NCBI GenBank assembly: GCA_023678885.1
Contig: CM042982.1
Span: 10,850,001-10,914,000, forward strand
DNA length: 64,000 bases
Direction: 5' to 3'
DNA from: Pogostemon cablin
Lineage: Eukaryota; Streptophyta; Magnoliopsida; Lamiales; Lamiaceae
Shown: positions 11,700 through 22,639 of the stretch, piece after piece
How the letters are laid out: the number at the start of each line of letters is the position of its first letter
Numbering within the stretch: the first letter of the stretch is position 1
Notes under the pieces: generated by a model
Seen by the model: the letters and a program-made list of their open reading frames with translations, nothing else
Databases searched by the model: none
What the model was told of the DNA's origin: nothing
Made by a program: the position numbers and the translations under genes

Positions 11700-13550
11700 G
11701 GTCCATACCTACTTTAAATCTGCATTCGTGGGTAAGATGGCCAAGATAGTTGCATGATTTACAATATTTCGGGTGAAACTCGTAGATGATTTTCTGTTTG
11801 AACCCTCCATTGGCAGTCTTAATCCAAATTTCTTATGCTAATATTTTTGATGCATCAACTTCCACCAGAATTCTTGCAAAAGAGACATGGCCTTTGGTGG
11901 CAGTACAGTGATCTAGCATCTTTGGATGACCAATAGCAGATGTGATGAGGCTGAATTTATCCGGGGCCCAATATTTTAACGAAAGATAAGGAAGATGAAT
12001 CCAGATGGGAACTGTAGAAATTCCTGATTCATCAAATTGGAAGTCCTCCGGCATTCTTCGTAACATCAAATATGTCAATTTTCCTTGATAAGGGCCATTT
12101 TGCAACACTGACTCTACATCCTCTTCATTATTCATCTTGAATATGAGCCAACCACTATCATGGGTGAGGGTAGTCACCTCCACTCCCCATTTGTTAGTGA
12201 TCTCTTTTACAGCATGGAACCCCAGAAAGTGGCCTGCAAAATAACCAATAAGTGTAAAGCTCCATTCATTATCTTCATCAGGGGGGATTTCCACAACTCC
12301 TGGATGTTGAGGGGGGTGAATTGAAGGTTATAATTAGGACTAGGATTAGGGCGATGATTATTGTGGGTGGGCTCAGCGAAAGGAGGAACTGAAGGAGGGT
12401 TAGTTGGTGGAGGGTTAGAGGTAGGGATAGGGTTGGGGTGGTCGAATTGGTGGGAGCAGGGGGATGGGAAGAGGAAGATGGAATAGAAGGGGTGGAAAGG
12501 TTGTGGGTGTGCGGTGGTTGGGGTGATATAGGAAGTAGAGTAGTAGAGACATGGTGGGAGGGAGCAGGGGCTGCTGGTTTGAGGCGCGGATTAGGGTTGA
12601 AGCGTGAGAGCCAACATCTTTTTTACGGTGGAATTCATGGCCGGTTAAGAGAAATTTGGGATAGTGACTGGGGTGATAGGTTGAGTAGGCGGATGTCTCG
12701 AGGAGGAGGGAATAGGACATGAGGTAGGTAAGGGATTGGAGAGAGAATGTTGTATTCCTAAAAGTTTGTCCTTAAAAGTGCAAGGGAGACATGTGGTTGT
12801 CAGAATGAGAGGAGAGAGGATTAGGAAAAGGATTTGACTTTTGTGAAAAATGAGGAGAAGTCTCACACAACACTTCTTTTGTGAAGACATCTCTCAAAGA
12901 GGTGCATGTTTCATCCACTTTATTAGTACCAGCCATCACGCCTTCCAAAGCACATAGCAAATCCGATTTCAAAATTTGAACAATGAACCCAACGTTTGGA
13001 TCTGCTGCTTCCTTCGACAATCCATCTTCTGGGTAGTTCTTCATAGGAGGTCTTGGGTCTTCGAATTTAACAGCGATTGAAGAAGCGACGGAACTGCAAC
13101 TGGAGACTGAAGCAGCGAAGGATCAGTTTCTGGTGACTATCTCAGTGGCGGGGCAGATTCCGGTGACTGCAGCAGCGATGGGACTGCAACCGGATATTGA
13201 AGTGGCAGCTGAGAATCTTTCGGTGATTGAAGGAGCATCGGATCTACTTGGATTAAACGAGGCATCATTGGTGTGTCATCCATTTCTTCCATCATCTCCA
13301 TTAAAATTCCTCTTTGAGCTTCAAACATATCATCACTTAAATATTCCTCAACAGTCGCAGCCGAAGAAAGATCCAGAATCAATACTTTGGTGTTGAGAGT
13401 GTAATCCATGGGTGAAGGGGATAAAAGGGCAGAAGAAGAGACACCTTTAACATGCAAGTTGTGTTTTTTCTTACTACATCTCTTACTTCCTTTCTTGCTG
13501 GAAGAAGAGGAAGGAGATGATTTTGATCTCCTGGATTTCATGGCTACCAA
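11700..13550 (-). pseudogene. LINE ORF1: nucleic-acid-binding protein (broken)
   Basis: The N-terminal piece (13550-13137) starts MVAMKSRRSKSSPSSSSSKK, a basic serine-rich stretch, and continues with acidic and methionine-rich text. A middle piece lies at 13044-12772. The 12294-11833 piece is a DUF4283-like domain (FTLIGYFAGHFLG ... WLIFKMNNEEDVESVL ... PIWIHLPYLSLKYW) as found in many plant L1 ORF1 proteins. Just downstream (about 11760-11715) a CCHC knuckle follows with spacing C-x2-C-x4-H-x4-C. Frames change at least twice. The role would have been RNA binding in the retrotransposition particle. Confidence 0.8.
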
Positions 13551-13801
13551 GGATCAAGGCAAAGAACAACACTTGATGAAGACTACACGAAGGTAGTCAG
13601 ATCACTTTCCTCCATCAAGTTTGTTGGGAAGAAGAAAAAAAAGGATAGAGAGTGAGGAGAGAAAGTTATAGATAAATAAAAGGGAAAATTTTAAGAGTTG
13701 TTCCAAATCTCCCTTTTCTTAGTGTTCTTAATTGCCAAACTTTAATTGTTTGGACTATTTTGCAATTGAAGTGAAAAAAAGTAACTTTACTACAATTAAA
13801 C

Positions 13802-14214
13802 AATTAATTAATATATATGGCAAAGTTCTATGAAACGGTTACATGTATATAATAATAATAATTATTATTTTATCTTTTTCTTATTTTATCTTTGGGCCAA
13901 TTATTCATATCCCCGAAATCACTAAATTATACCCCAAAAAGTATAAAATTAAAATATTTTAATTATTGTGACATAAATACCATTATATAACTGAAATTAT
14001 ATAAATTTAATGAAGCAGCCGATGCCCCGGCCGGTGAAAATTCTTTCCACATAACTGAACATTCGAAAGCCGCCACTAGTGGTGAAGATTCGTTCAGCTG
14101 AACCAATGACCTCTTTGATTCTGGGTTGGTCAATTAATTGAATAAAAGAAAACTCTCTTTGGGCTTTACCCCGATCATTATTCATGGTTACGTACTACTT
14201 GGACATCAAGAGCC
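13802..14214. other. intergenic, no gene recognised
   Basis: AT-rich with an (ATA)n/(ATT)n tract at about 13852-13872. A 62-codon minus-strand open frame at 13997-14185 has an internal near-repeat (AERIFTTSG / VERIFTGRG) but resembles no family I know and has no upstream signals. Confidence 0.4.
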
Positions 14215-14577
14215 TATTTGATCTGACGTGTCTCGAATGAGTTTGTATCTCCTGTGTCATTTTGGTGTGACATCTCTTGTGACAGTTCGTTGGATGAGCG
14301 ACACGTAGGACATATTAAGAATTATTATTATTGTATTATTTTGTATATCCCACACTGTTGTATATCTAGATAGGTCTCTCTTACAACTGTATATATTATT
14401 TGGTGTGATCAACACAAAGATATCTTCTCACAAATCCTTAAATGGTAATCAGAGCATAATCTCGATCCTCTCTTCTATTCTCAACCCTAGTCGTCATTGG
14501 TTCTCTCTCCCCCTTTTTTTTCAGCCACCAGTTTCTCTCTTCAAATTTTATTTTCAGCCACTAGTTTCTTTTTTTAA

Positions 14578-15490
14578 ATGTCAACGGAAACCGACAACAC
14601 CGTGCTGCCACCCACAGATGCTGGCAACTCATCCGGAAGCGACTCAACACCATCTTTTGTCGCTTTCAACACCTCTTCACAAGTTCCATTGAAACCCACG
14701 TCCACTAATTATGTGGCTTGGAGCTTTCAACTTCGAACCTTGCTATCTGGATACGATCTCTACCATTTTATCGATGGTTCGTATCCGTGTCCTGCCGCCA
14801 CAGAATCTCTCAATGACGTCTCTCGTCCGAATCCGCTTCATTCCTATTGGATTCACCAGGATCTATTGATCCTCGTACACTGATTGGGTCCATTATACCC
14901 ACTCTTATTCCGTTAATTGCATCGACAAAGATGTCATTTGATGCTTGGTGTACTCTTGCATCCATATATGGCACTTCATAAAGGGGACGTATTCTTGCCT
15001 TGAAGAACAAGATTCATAATCCAATCAACGGAAATTGATCAGTCATTGATTTTATGCTTGATATAAAAGGTATCATTGATGAACTTGCGCTCCTTGGTGT
15101 TCCTACTGATTTTGAAGATTTAGTGGTGAAATCTTGAATGGCTTGGATGATTCATATAAGGAATTGGGGTTTGCTATTCAAGCTCGCGACTCTCCAATTA
15201 CATTTGAAGAACTCCATGACAAACTCCTTACCACAGAGGCTCAAATTGCAAGCCGCGCTGCACCAATTTCAGACATGCCTGCTTCCGCATTCCAAGCGTC
15301 TCGGCGCAACTCTTCAAGGCAGTGGACGTGGCTACCAGGGAAAGTGTCAACTCTGCGGTGTTTATGGACATTCCGCGAGGCGATGCCCAGACTTTCCACA
15401 TGTTGCTCAGGTCCAGGCTGGTCGAACCACAGTGCAGCAGCCATATGCCCTTCCTACCGCTTATTCTGCCATCTCTACTACACCGGTGCA
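14578..15490 (+). pseudogene. copia A gag (broken)
   Basis: The first reading frame starts MSTETDNTVLPPTDAG and contains the copia gag N-terminal signature 'TNYVAWSFQLRTLLSGYDL' before stopping at 14883. Text resembling the remaining gag (ITFEELHDKLLTTEAQI) continues in another frame at 15134-15260. A CCHC knuckle (CQLCGVYGHSARRCP) is read in yet another frame at about 15350-15395. At least two frameshifts are needed. The gag would form the virus-like particle shell; this copy cannot. Confidence 0.85.
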
Positions 15491-15499
15491 TAGCTGGCT

Positions 15500-18462
15500 T
15501 TTGGTCACATTACAACTGATTTGGCCAACCTCTCTCTCCATTCTCCATTTGATGGTTCTGACAGCTTTATAGTCGGTGATGGTACATCGTTGCCTATTAC
15601 TCACATAGGCTCTTTATCCTTTCCTGATTTTCCCTCTCTTTTATTCTCTCATTTGCTTGTTGTTCCGTCTATTTCTAGAAATCTTATCTCTGTTTCTCAG
15701 TTATGTCATCAGAATGATATTTGTGTTGTGTTTTCTTCTACTTCCTTTCAGGTGAAGGATCGGAGGTCTGGAGTCGTTCTGCTGCAAGGCCCACGAGTTA
15801 ATGGATTATATCTTTGGCCATTCACCACATCCTCTACTACTACTGTACTACAGGCTCTTCTTTCCTCTCATGATAACTTCTTTCTTTGGCATACCCATTT
15901 AGGCCATCCCTCTCCCAAAATACTTCATCATATTTTGTCCAGCAATAATTTTCCTACTTGCAAAGCTACTGAAATAAGTTGTGATACTTGTAAATGCATA
16001 AAGAGTCATAAACGTCCTTTTGCAGAATCTAGCTTAAATTCTACTATGCCTCTTTTATTGATTTTATCAGATGTTTGGACATCACCTGTTACTTCATATG
16101 ATGGATATAAGTATTATGTTATTTTTGTGGATCATTTTACAAAGTATGTGTAGCCTTATCCTTTGAAACGTAAATTTGATGTGTTGCCTACTTTTGTTGC
16201 CTTTAAATCACTTGTTGAAAACCACCTTCAATCTTAGATTTGAACAATATACTCTGATAATGGTGGCGAATTTCTTATCTTACGTTCTTTCCTCACTACA
16301 CATGGAATTACTCATCTTACAGCACCACCTCACAAGCCTGAACACAATGGTGTTCAGAATGCCGACATCGGCATATTGTTGGCACTGCACTTGCTCTTTT
16401 GCATCAAGCTGCTATACCTTTCCAATATTGGCCCTACGCTATCTCCGCTGCTACCTATCTTATCAATCGTCTCCCTAAAGTTAATCTTCATATGCTTTCC
16501 TCTTATGAAAAGTTGTTTCATAAACTGCCACACGTTGAAAAGCTTCGTGTCTTTGGTTGTCTTTGTTATCCATGGCTCCGTCCTTACACCTCTCACAAAC
16601 TTGCCCCACGCTCCAAACCCTGTGTCTTTCTCAGCTATTCTCTAACTCAAAGTGCATACTTATGTCTTGACCGTGTCTCCAACAAAGTCTTTATATCACG
16701 CCATGTTGTTTTGTTGAGGATATATTCCCGTTTCAACAACAACACATCCACCTTGTTGACAATTCAAGTCCCACTCCACCTGATACCCCTACTGACAATT
16801 TCATTCCCACACCTCTTTCCCTTCCTACTCCTGAACCAATACATGAGCCCACCTCCCCACCACCAGGTCCTGCACTCGTGCCCCTGCAGCTAGAGTTTAT
16901 GCCCCGCCCTTCACTGCCGTCACCCATTTGATATCATATGGTCACTCGGTCTCGAAACAATATTATCAAACCAAACCCCAGTTACTGTCTTACATCATCT
17001 CTTTACACTACTGTTGAGCCTACTACTGTCAAACATGCATTATCTGTTCCTTGTTGACATGATGCGATGGCTTCTGAATTCAATGCCTTGCTAAACAATG
17101 GTACCTGGACTCTTGTTCCTCCATCTGCCTCTCAAAATGTCATTGGTTGCAAATAGGTTTTTCGTATCATGTGAAAACCCAATGGCTCGGTGGAAAAGTA
17201 CAAGGCTCGTCTTGTGGCGAAGGGGTTTCATCAACGCCTGGGCATTGATTTTTCTGAGACATTTATCCAGTGGTGAAATCTGCTATAATTCGTATTATTC
17301 TTAGTATAGTTGTTTCCCAAAAGTGGCCACTTCATCAGTTTGATGTCAACAATGCGTTTCTTCATGGCACTCTTTCTGATGAGGTCTACATGGTTCAACC
17401 CCCAGGTTTCGTTGACTCTGATAATCTTGCATACGTTTGCAAGCTTCACAAGTTTATCTATGGCTTGAATCTCTATTTGTTTATAGTCATCAGGGTGTTT
17501 TGGCCTATTTTCTAGTTTACGTTGATGACCTGGTTTTGACAGGCAACAGTCAAGCATTTCTTTCACGTTTTGCGGCTGATCTTGCATTACATTTTTCCAT
17601 CAAAGATCTGGGCAATCTTTCTTATTTCTTGGGAATTAAAGTTCATCGATCTAGAAATGGCTGCTATTTGTCTTAGTACAAATACACCACAGATCTTCTG
17701 TCTCGTCTTAATATGCTCTCTTCAAAGTCTGCTTCTACTCCTCTTGCTACAGGTGCAAAATTCTCTCTTAGTGATGGATCTGATCCATATAATGTCACGA
17801 GCTATCGAAAGGTACTTGGAAGTCTTCAGTATCTCCTTCTTACATGGCCTGATATAACTTATGTAGTAAAAAAACTATCTCAATTTATGCATGCCCCTAC
17901 AATTACTCATTAGGGCACAGTGAAGAGACTTTTGCGATATCTCAATGGCACTCGTCATTTTTCTCTCTTTCTTTGGGGTAACTAGTCTTTGTCCCTCCAC
18001 TGCTTTGCTGATGTTGATTGGGCTGATGACTGTGACAATAGGTCTTCAACTGAGGAATATATTATATTTCTTGGTTCTAATCCGGTGTCCTGGAGGTCTT
18101 GCAAGCAGCGAACTGTTGCCCGTTCTGAATACAGGTCCATTGCCTCAGCAGCTGCTGAAGTTCAGTGGACTCGTTCTTTACTACAAGAGCTTTATCTTTC
18201 GTCCTTTCCAGCTACTCCAATGGTTTACTGTGATAACATTGGTGCCACTTACGTGTGCTCCAATCCAGTATTTCATTTGCGAATGAAACACATTGCTATT
18301 GATTATCAATTTGTTCGGTACCTTGTTAAATCATCACAACTCCGTGTCGCTCATTTACCCTCGGCAGATCAACTAGCTGACACACTCACCAAACCATTTG
18401 CTCGTCCTTGTCTCACTCTTCTAATGTCCAAGATTGGTGTCGTTACTCGCCCACCATCTTGA
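15500..18462 (+). pseudogene. copia A pol: integrase, RT, RNase H (broken)
   Basis: The 15521-16153 frame carries the pre-integrase zinc motif (LWHTHLGHPSPKILHHIL with CDTCKCIKSHK) and the start of the integrase core (SDVWTSPV). Integrase continues at 16399-16893 in another frame (AATYLINRLP; VFGCLCYPWLRPY). RT begins near 17098 and shows 'FDVNNAFLHGTL' at 17340. About 35 codons between the YGL motif and the YVDD active site (17518-17530) are missing. RNase H (17989-18462) is the best-kept part: 'DVDWADDCDNRSST', 'SEYRSIASAAAE', 'MKHIAIDYQFVR', 'ADTLTKPF', stop, then the polypurine tract. Confidence 0.88.
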
Positions 18463-18771
18463 GGGGGACATATTGAGAATTATTGTTGTTGTATTATTTT
18501 GTATGTCCCACATCGGTTGTATATCTAGATAGGTCTCTCTTACAACTGTATATATTATTTGGTGTGATCAATACAAAGATATCTTCTCACAAATCCTTAC
18601 AGGAGAGAGGCGAGAAACTATACCCTAAGTCAACCAGTAAATCCTAGGGGGCAAGGGATTGGATTTCTCCACCCCGCCACGTGTCATTCAATGAAGATAT
18701 GTTATAAGAGATGTCACACCAAAATATCATAGGAGATCCCATGTCATCTCGAATGGCTCTCAACATATTCA

Positions 18772-19001
18772 ACGACTAAATGACTCTGAAGCCGAGGTTC
18801 ACAAACTAAACGAATGGGCATTTGAACCCACTTATTCCACCTGATTTCTATTTTCTTGAACAACAAAAAGAGTTTATCCCCATTTTCAATGTATTCTATG
18901 CATGGCTAAATAAGTAATTGTGGTATTAGAAGAGATGAAGAATATTTCTGTATATAATTGTTAATATAAATTGAAATAATATTCTTTTATCAGTTTGATC
19001 A
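18772..19001. other. intergenic, no gene recognised
   Basis: AT-rich spacer between the copia-hosting repeat and the foldback element. Nothing recognisable. Confidence 0.4.
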
Positions 19002-19010
19002 TAATTAGTT

Positions 19011-20141
19011 GAGATAAAAACCAATTCAATCCCATAACTTTTCCATGGTCTATTTTAGTCCCAATAAAGATAAGTTTGTCAATTTAGTCCCACCGGTGAA
19101 GAAATATGGCCGAACAGGTCCTATTTTCGCCCAAAAATACTGATATCACCGGAAAATACCACGTGAGACAACCGGAATCACCAATTTTCGACCGACACCA
19201 TGATGTGGCGCCTTGATGGCAGGTGAGTCAGCGGGATAAAAATTAATTCAGTCCCGTAACTTTCTTCATGGTCTATTTTAGTCCCAATAAAGAAAAGATT
19301 GTCAATTTTGTCCCAACGGTAAAGAAATAGGGCCAAAATAGTCCTATTTTCATCGGAAAACACTGATATCACCGGAAAGCGGCACGTAATTGTCACGTGA
19401 CAACCGAAATCGCCTATGTCCGACCGAGACAATGACGTGGCGTCCTGATGGCAAGTGAGTCAACAAATTAAATGATATTTAAATGCCAACAAGGCTTTTT
19501 ATTTTTTAAAATTTTAAATAATTAGAAAATAAAAATTAAAACAAAAACATACCAAAAAAGGAAATCGGCATTAAATAATTTATTATACATTTTTGGTTTT
19601 AATTTTTATTTTCTAATTATATAAAATTTAGAAAATAAAATTAGAAAATAAAAATGTCTTGTTGTCATTAAAGTAACATTTAATTTGTTGACTCACCTGC
19701 CACCAGGGCACAATGTCATCGTCCCGGTTAGAAATTGGCATTTTCGATTGTCACGTGACAATCACGTGTCGTTTTCCAGTGATGTCAGCGTTTTCCGGCG
19801 AAAATATGACGTGTTTGGCCCTATTTCTTCATTGGTGGAGCTAAATTGACAAACTTATCTTTATTGGGACTAAAATAAACCATGAGGAAAGTTATGAGAC
19901 TGAATTGGTTTTTATCCCACTGATTCACCTGCCATCAGGGCGCCACGTTATCGTGCCGGCAGGAAATCGGCGATTCTGGTTGTCTCACGTGGCGTTTTCC
20001 GGTGATGTCAATATTTTCTGGTGAAAATAGGACGTGTTTGACCCTATTTCTTCATCGATAGGACTAGATTGACAAACTTATCTTTATTGAGGCTAAAACA
20101 GACCATGAAGGAAGTTATGAGACTAAATTGATTTTTATCCC
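19011..20141. mobile_element. foldback MULE with tandemly duplicated TIRs and 9-bp TSD
   Basis: An exact 9-bp repeat TAATTAGTT flanks it (19002-19010 and 20142-20150). The ends GAGATAAAAACC and the inverted GGGATAAAAATC open arms of about 460 bp. Each arm consists of two tandem ~222-bp units (19011-19232, 19233-19460; and inverted 19695-19918, 19920-20141). Landmarks repeated four times are TTTAGTCCCAATAAAGA, GAAGAAATAGGG, CACGTGA and TGGCAGGTGAGTCA. The ~230-bp centre (19461-19694) is itself AT-rich and partly palindromic. No protein is encoded. The structure is a non-autonomous Mutator-like foldback element. Confidence 0.85.
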
Positions 20142-20150
20142 TAATTAGTT

Positions 20151-21170
20151 CATGTTTGAATATGATAGTCGATACTTGAATAGAATGATCTCGCCTTCCT
20201 CATTTCTTCTTTGGATGGGACAAAATGAGGTTAGATTTAAAAAAGTAATGGTATACTATTAGATTTGATAATAATTAAAAGGGCACAATTGTCATAAATG
20301 AGGTACATACAATAGAAGTCTTATGTTTTTTAAATTTTTATTGGAGTCTATTAGTAATAAGGGGGTATGTTTAGCAATTTTAGAATATAAATAGTAGATC
20401 CTTTATTTATTTATTTATTTATTTTTTAAATTTATTATCTATTATAAGCATTAGCCGTACAATAATTAATAAACATCAAGTCGGGTCGACCAAGTTAATG
20501 AAGCTGGATAGCACACAATTTTATTATATTTTTTAAAGTAAGATTTTTATATTTTTAAATTATATTATGATTTCAATTTGTAATATTTATTAGGCATGTT
20601 TACATCAGTTGTCATGAATTAATGAGATACTTTGAAATTTGATTTCATATAAAATTTGTTTCATGTTGCATATTTAATTAAAATATGTGACAATTTAATT
20701 ATGTATTTAGTATCATTTATTTTTTTGGAGAATTCAAACAAATTAATTCTTAAAATAAATTAGTAAGTAATTAATAATATAATTTATTTTGATCATTTAA
20801 ACATGCCTTAATAAATTTAAGTTGACATTCGAATCAAGATGTTAAAACTAACTCTTCGAATAAGATCAAATCAAAATCATATTCAAGATCAAAACAACAA
20901 ATTAGAATTACATTTAAAATAAAATCAAGTTTAAATCAACAAAATCAGATTATTCCATGAAAAAAAAGAAAAGAAAAGAAAAAAAAAATCTCTTATATAA
21001 TTTTGCAAGATGCTCAATATTCTCTCTGATCAAGTATTCTCCAAATAAAAAATTATCAAAGTTCTTCAAAATCAAAATTTCAAGAACATTGTTTAGTATG
21101 AAGAAAGTTTCTTCGACTCAAAGTTAATGTTCAAACCCAGATTTCGCCATGTTTCAACTGAAAGTCTGGA
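20151..21170. other. intergenic, no gene recognised
   Basis: AT-rich, with a (TTTA)n run at about 20403-20425 and scattered AAAATCA/ATCAA text from 20830 on. I see no boundary or gene. Confidence 0.4.
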
Positions 21171-21316
21171 TACAAAGGTCAAAAAAGTCAATCAAGAGTT
21201 AAAAAAAAAATCAACAAATTCATTCAAGTTAAAGATCAAGAAAGATACAAAGGTCAAAAAAGTCAATCAAGAGTTAAAAAAAATCAACAAATTCATTCAA
21301 GTTAAAGATCAAGAAA
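21171..21316. repeat. 74-bp tandem duplication
   Basis: TACAAAGGTCAAAAAAGTCA opens two near-identical units, 21171-21244 and 21245-21316, that differ by a few A residues. A short plus-strand open frame (21127-21354) runs through it and encodes lysine-rich low-complexity text. I regard the frame as incidental. Confidence 0.7.
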
Positions 21317-21763
21317 GTCAACAAATTTATTCGAGAATAGAATCAAATAATTAATTAGACATTGTAACTCATTTTTCTTCAAATTAAATTTGTTCTGAAT
21401 TATCTTTATAATCTCAATTACGTTTATTCAATAATATTTTTTTTCCGTTACGCGTGTATATTTTTCTGAGTTCCAAGTTGTTTTGGAGTATTTAGAGTGC
21501 ATAACGTTGATACTATTTGTGCCATGATACTTTAATACACTTTAGTATAAAATTAATTGCAAAGAAAAATATAATTTTTGCTTCAATAGTAATTTAGTTG
21601 TAATATTTTATATTTACCAGGGAAAAAAAATGCTATCTTCTACATTATCTTTGAGTTATTTACACTAAAAATCTAAATCTTTACTTAAATTAAAATTTAG
21701 TTCTAATATTTGAGATTTTAGGGAAAAAAAATCAATTTATGTTTTTGATAAATTGTCCTAGGT
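21317..21763. other. intergenic, no gene recognised
   Basis: AT-rich sequence with no recognisable element or gene. Confidence 0.4.
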
Positions 21764-22006
21764 AAAGACTTGTGTGAGACCGTCTCACGTAAGCCCTTAC
21801 GTGAGACGGTTAGAAAGTGATAACTTTTATAAAGAAAAGTGATAATAAATTAATAAAAAATGATAGTGTTATTTCATGAACAATTTATAGTATAAATAGA
21901 ATGTGATAAAATTTTATAGGGAAAATTATAATGTTTTTATAGTAAAAGTGATAACTATTTTTAAAAATGAAAAATGGTCTCACGTGAGATGGTCTCACAC
22001 AAACTT
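21764..22006. mobile_element. MITE with GTGTGAGACCGTCTCAC termini
   Basis: The left terminus TTGTGTGAGACCGTCTCACG is matched inverted by CGTGAGATGGTCTCACACAA at the right (21982-22002). Just inside the left end is a second small hairpin (TCTCACGT..ACGTGAGA). The interior carries several GTGATAAC/GTGATAA motifs. A weaker outer inverted match (GGTAA..) may extend the TIR. Relatives are at 31010, 31863, 56182 and in the tract at 2110. Confidence 0.8.
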
Positions 22007-22196
22007 ACCAATTGCCCTAATCTGACAACCATATTATAAAATTTAAATATATTTAAGTTTATATTAAAAAAAGTAGGATTTATTACTTTCTAATACAAAA
22101 TATATACTAATATTACTAGTAGATACATTAAGATAAAAATATTATTAATACATACAATTTATTAGTATCACATACCTAAAATATCTCTATATAATA

Positions 22197-22466
22197 ATGA
22201 AATATAATCTCAAAGTATATAACGTCCATTGAAATATAATCTCAAAATATATAACGTCCCTTCCGAGATTTCCTTTTAATTTACTCTGTAATTACTCTAT
22301 CCTCCCTTTTCCGAGATTTTCTTTTAATTTACGCTGTAATCACTCTATCCTCCCTTCTCTGTCTACCGTTATCATCATTGTCTGATACAGGATTTCCTTT
22401 TAATTTACGCCGTAATCACTCTCTCCTCCCCTCTCTGTCTACCGTTATCATCATTGTCTGATACAG
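22197..22466. repeat. compound local tandem duplications (31, 47 and 75 bp)
   Basis: ATATAATCTCAAARTATATA is duplicated at 22200-22259. A TTCCGAGATTTYCTTTTAAT unit of about 47 bp is repeated at 22261 and 22308. A ~75-bp unit ending TTATCATCATTGTCTGATAC is duplicated exactly side by side (22316-22390 and 22391-22466). No coding meaning is evident. The pattern suggests stepwise slippage or unequal exchange. Confidence 0.7.
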
Positions 22467-22639
22467 GAGCACGTATTTCCTCTCTCTCTCTCTCAGGTTG
22501 TTTGTAAAATTGAATCTCAACAACATTTTTTTTAACGATATTAGTAACTAATTAATGGTTCTCATCTCTCCATTAATGTGGAGTCGAATTTTTGACTTTG
22601 ATAATGGTGATCTTATTCTTCTGCGCTGTTATTTTGTCC

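Larger units (their letters stand above)
7374..13720 (-). mobile_element. L1-type non-LTR retrotransposon (LINE), near full length
   Basis: Minus-strand element flanked by an exact 13-bp target duplication AGTGTTCTTAATT (7361-7373 and 13721-13733). A poly(A) tail appears as a T run at 7372-7381. From 5' to 3' on the minus strand it holds ORF1 (13550-11700) and ORF2 (11192-8184) with endonuclease, reverse transcriptase and a zinc-binding tail. Multiple stops and frameshifts show it is dead. A 633-bp hAT-like element sits in its 3' region, so the LINE without it is about 5.7 kb, normal for plant L1 elements. It inserted into the arm of an older inverted-repeat element. Confidence 0.9.
6259..13801. 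mobile_element. long-TIR MULE-like element, ~1.2 kb, split by a LINE
   Basis: The left arm 6259-6420 (starts GGGTTAATTGCGATAAAA) is matched inverted by 7280-7373 joined to 13734-13801 (outer end CAATTAAAC). Shared landmarks include TTTTCACTTCAATTGC and a block reading ACATTGTTYGGYAAT..GAACCATC. The inner unique part (6421-7270) includes a somewhat GC-richer stretch at 6550-6650 with no recognisable protein. The same terminus (GGGTTAATTG) is used by the element at 36075-41582, where a near-perfect 9-bp duplication supports a Mutator-like origin. No clear duplication was found here. A 6.3 kb LINE interrupts the right arm. Confidence 0.6.
14313..18601 (+). mobile_element. Ty1/copia LTR retrotransposon A with short 130-bp LTRs
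   Basis: The 5' LTR 14313-14442 and 3' LTR 18471-18601 are near-identical (about 7 differences by eye). They start TATTRAGAATT (an altered TG end) and finish CAAATCCTTAMA. A primer site TGGTAATCAGAGC begins at 14443, right after the 5' LTR, and a polypurine tract CTTGAGGGGGACA precedes the 3' LTR. The flanks GGACA (14308-14312) and GGAGA (18602-18606) are a probable 5-bp duplication with one change. Gag then pol lie on the plus strand in copia order (protease, integrase, RT, RNase H). Many frameshifts make it non-autonomous. Confidence 0.92.
14215..18770. repeat. inverted-repeat arms of an older DNA element hosting a copia insertion
   Basis: The sequence at 14237-14305 (ATTTTGGTGTGACATCTCTT and flanks, ending GACACGTAGG) is matched inverted at 18670-18755 (AAGAGATGTCACACCAAAAT, CCACGTGTCATTC). 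The arms face each other across the copia element 14313-18601. The empty element would be about 260 bp, MITE-sized. Its outer ends and target duplication could not be fixed. Confidence 0.45.

Noticed and set aside
12415..12890. Proline- or glycine-rich open frames in the LINE
   Set aside because: They alternate across frames within the ORF1 linker and have no family match; treated as part of broken ORF1.
6259..13801. A 9-bp target duplication for this TIR element
   Set aside because: The flanks ATAATAGAT and AATTAATTA do not match convincingly, so no duplication is claimed.
22197..22466. Could the repeats be a CRISPR array?
   Set aside because: Units are directly adjacent, of three sizes, with no unique spacers of constant length, and the DNA is plant nuclear.
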